32,733 nucleotides of DNA from Actinomycetes bacterium (GTDB taxonomy: Bacteria; Actinomycetota; Thermoleophilia; Solirubrobacterales; Solirubrobacteraceae): NCBI GenBank assembly GCA_021820105.1, contig JAKAED010000025.1:1-32733 (forward strand), read 5' to 3'. The notes below the pieces were generated by a model. That model saw only the letters and a program-made list of their open reading frames with translations. It did not search any database and was not told where the DNA came from. This document shows positions 32,252-32,733 of the stretch, one piece after another (the stretch's first letter is position 1; each line of letters opens with the position of its first letter). The translations under genes and the position numbers were made by a program.

Positions 32252-32315
32252 GCCAGCCAAGCTGGACCCGCGAGCACGGGGCGTCAGCCAAGGGCGATGC
32301 CTATCATGCGGCGCC

Positions 32316-32733
32316 ATGCCGATTCGTGCCACCAAGCGCGGGGACGAGCGGACCCCGATCGATCGTGATTGCGATGTCCTGATCTGCGGAGCCAGCTTTG
32401 CCGGGCTCGCGGTGGCACAAGAGCTCACCAGCAGCGGCGCAAGGGTGATGATCGTTGACCGCTATGAGATCGGTGAGCGCCAGACATCCGCGTGCGGGAT
32501 CCCGACCACCTGGCTGCAGGCGCTGGACCTGATGGGCGCGCACCAGCAGACGTTCGGGGAACTGGTGATCCACACGCCCCACGCGACCGCGAGCTACCAA
32601 CTGCCCTGGACCTTCTCCACCTTTGATTACCGGCGGCTCTGCGGATTGCTTGCCGACCGGCTCCCGAACGAGCACTTTGAGTTCGAGACGGCCAAGGTGG
32701 ACGGCGTCAGCACGGCGGACGGGCGGCACGTGG
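32316..32733 (+). CDS. FAD-dependent oxidoreductase, geranylgeranyl-reductase-like (partial, runs off the window)
   Basis: The first 139 residues are visible. After about 18 leader residues, DCDVLICGASFAGLAVAQEL is a Rossmann FAD-binding motif and ARVMIVDRYEIGERQTSACGIPTTWLQAL is the second conserved block. The (T)SACG segment is typical of geranylgeranyl reductases and related flavoproteins, which saturate isoprenoid double bonds. The substrate is not determinable from this fragment. The gene diverges from rpsA. TATCAT (32302-32307) eight bases before the ATG and the absence of a ribosome-binding site suggest a leaderless mRNA. Confidence 0.85.
   Translation, partial: MPIRATKRGDERTPIDRDCDVLICGASFAGLAVAQELTSSGARVMIVDRYEIGERQTSACGIPTTWLQALDLMGAHQQTFGELVIHTPHATASYQLPWTFSTFDYRRLCGLLADRLPNEHFEFETAKVDGVSTADGRHV

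Noticed and set aside
1-32733. CRISPR array, insertion sequences or prophage genes
   Set aside because: No regularly spaced repeats, transposase, integrase or phage structural motifs were found; nearly all the sequence is accounted for by recognised chromosomal genes.

Overview
The window is a compact chromosomal segment of a high-GC bacterium, most likely an actinobacterium near the Thermoleophilia/Solirubrobacterales. This is inferred from gene content: a MerR-DICT regulator, the glutaredoxin-rex pair, a DivIVA-like protein between uvrB and uvrA, a four-S1-domain RpsA with a long acidic tail, type-4 uracil-DNA glycosylase, and frequent GTG/TTG starts. No phage genes, transposases, CRISPR array or rRNA were seen. 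The only RNA gene found is tRNA-Gln(CTG), on the minus strand near the left end.

Region 1 (1-518) holds about 350 bases without a supportable gene, a terminator and the tRNA. Region 2 (519-9245) is the most interesting part: an apparent light/oxidative-stress and membrane-lipid island. A plus-strand DNA photolyase faces a tightly coupled minus-strand operon: MerR-DICT regulator, FAD oxidoreductase, DUF1365 protein, CFA-synthase-like methyltransferase, a second methyltransferase resembling coclaurine N-methyltransferases, and a DUF1295 membrane protein. Diverging from merR are a TIGR01777 epimerase-like SDR and an SRPBCC protein. Only 19 bp separate the divergent start codons, and they contain a perfect ATAAGCTTAT palindrome that overlaps candidate -10 elements.

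Region 3 (9242-15893, minus) starts with a small LPXTG protein gene, then tsaE-tsaB-rimI-tsaD (tRNA t6A modification and ribosomal protein acetylation), a glutaredoxin-like protein, the NADH/NAD+ sensor Rex, a GCS2-type carboxylate-amine ligase, a DUF1844-like protein and two RCK/TrkA potassium-regulatory subunits. From tsaE to the DUF1844 gene, neighbours overlap by one to four bases.

Region 4 (16001-22075) has a polysaccharide flippase, a type-4 UDG ending in a sliding-clamp-type QLGLF motif, a pantothenate operon (DUF2520 protein, panC, panB), a DUF47/PhoU-like regulator, a small unknown ORF and a hexapeptide acyltransferase. Region 5 (22072-28810, minus) encodes a ROK sugar kinase, UvrB, a DivIVA-like coiled-coil protein and UvrA. 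Region 6 (29043-32733) has a small four-helix membrane protein, a lytic transglycosylase, CoaE and ribosomal protein S1, and ends inside a divergent FAD-dependent oxidoreductase of the geranylgeranyl-reductase type.

DNA repair is prominent (photolyase, UDG, UvrA, UvrB). The pantothenate genes and coaE lie at opposite ends of the same CoA pathway. All functions are assigned by reading motifs in the translated sequence; no database search was run.
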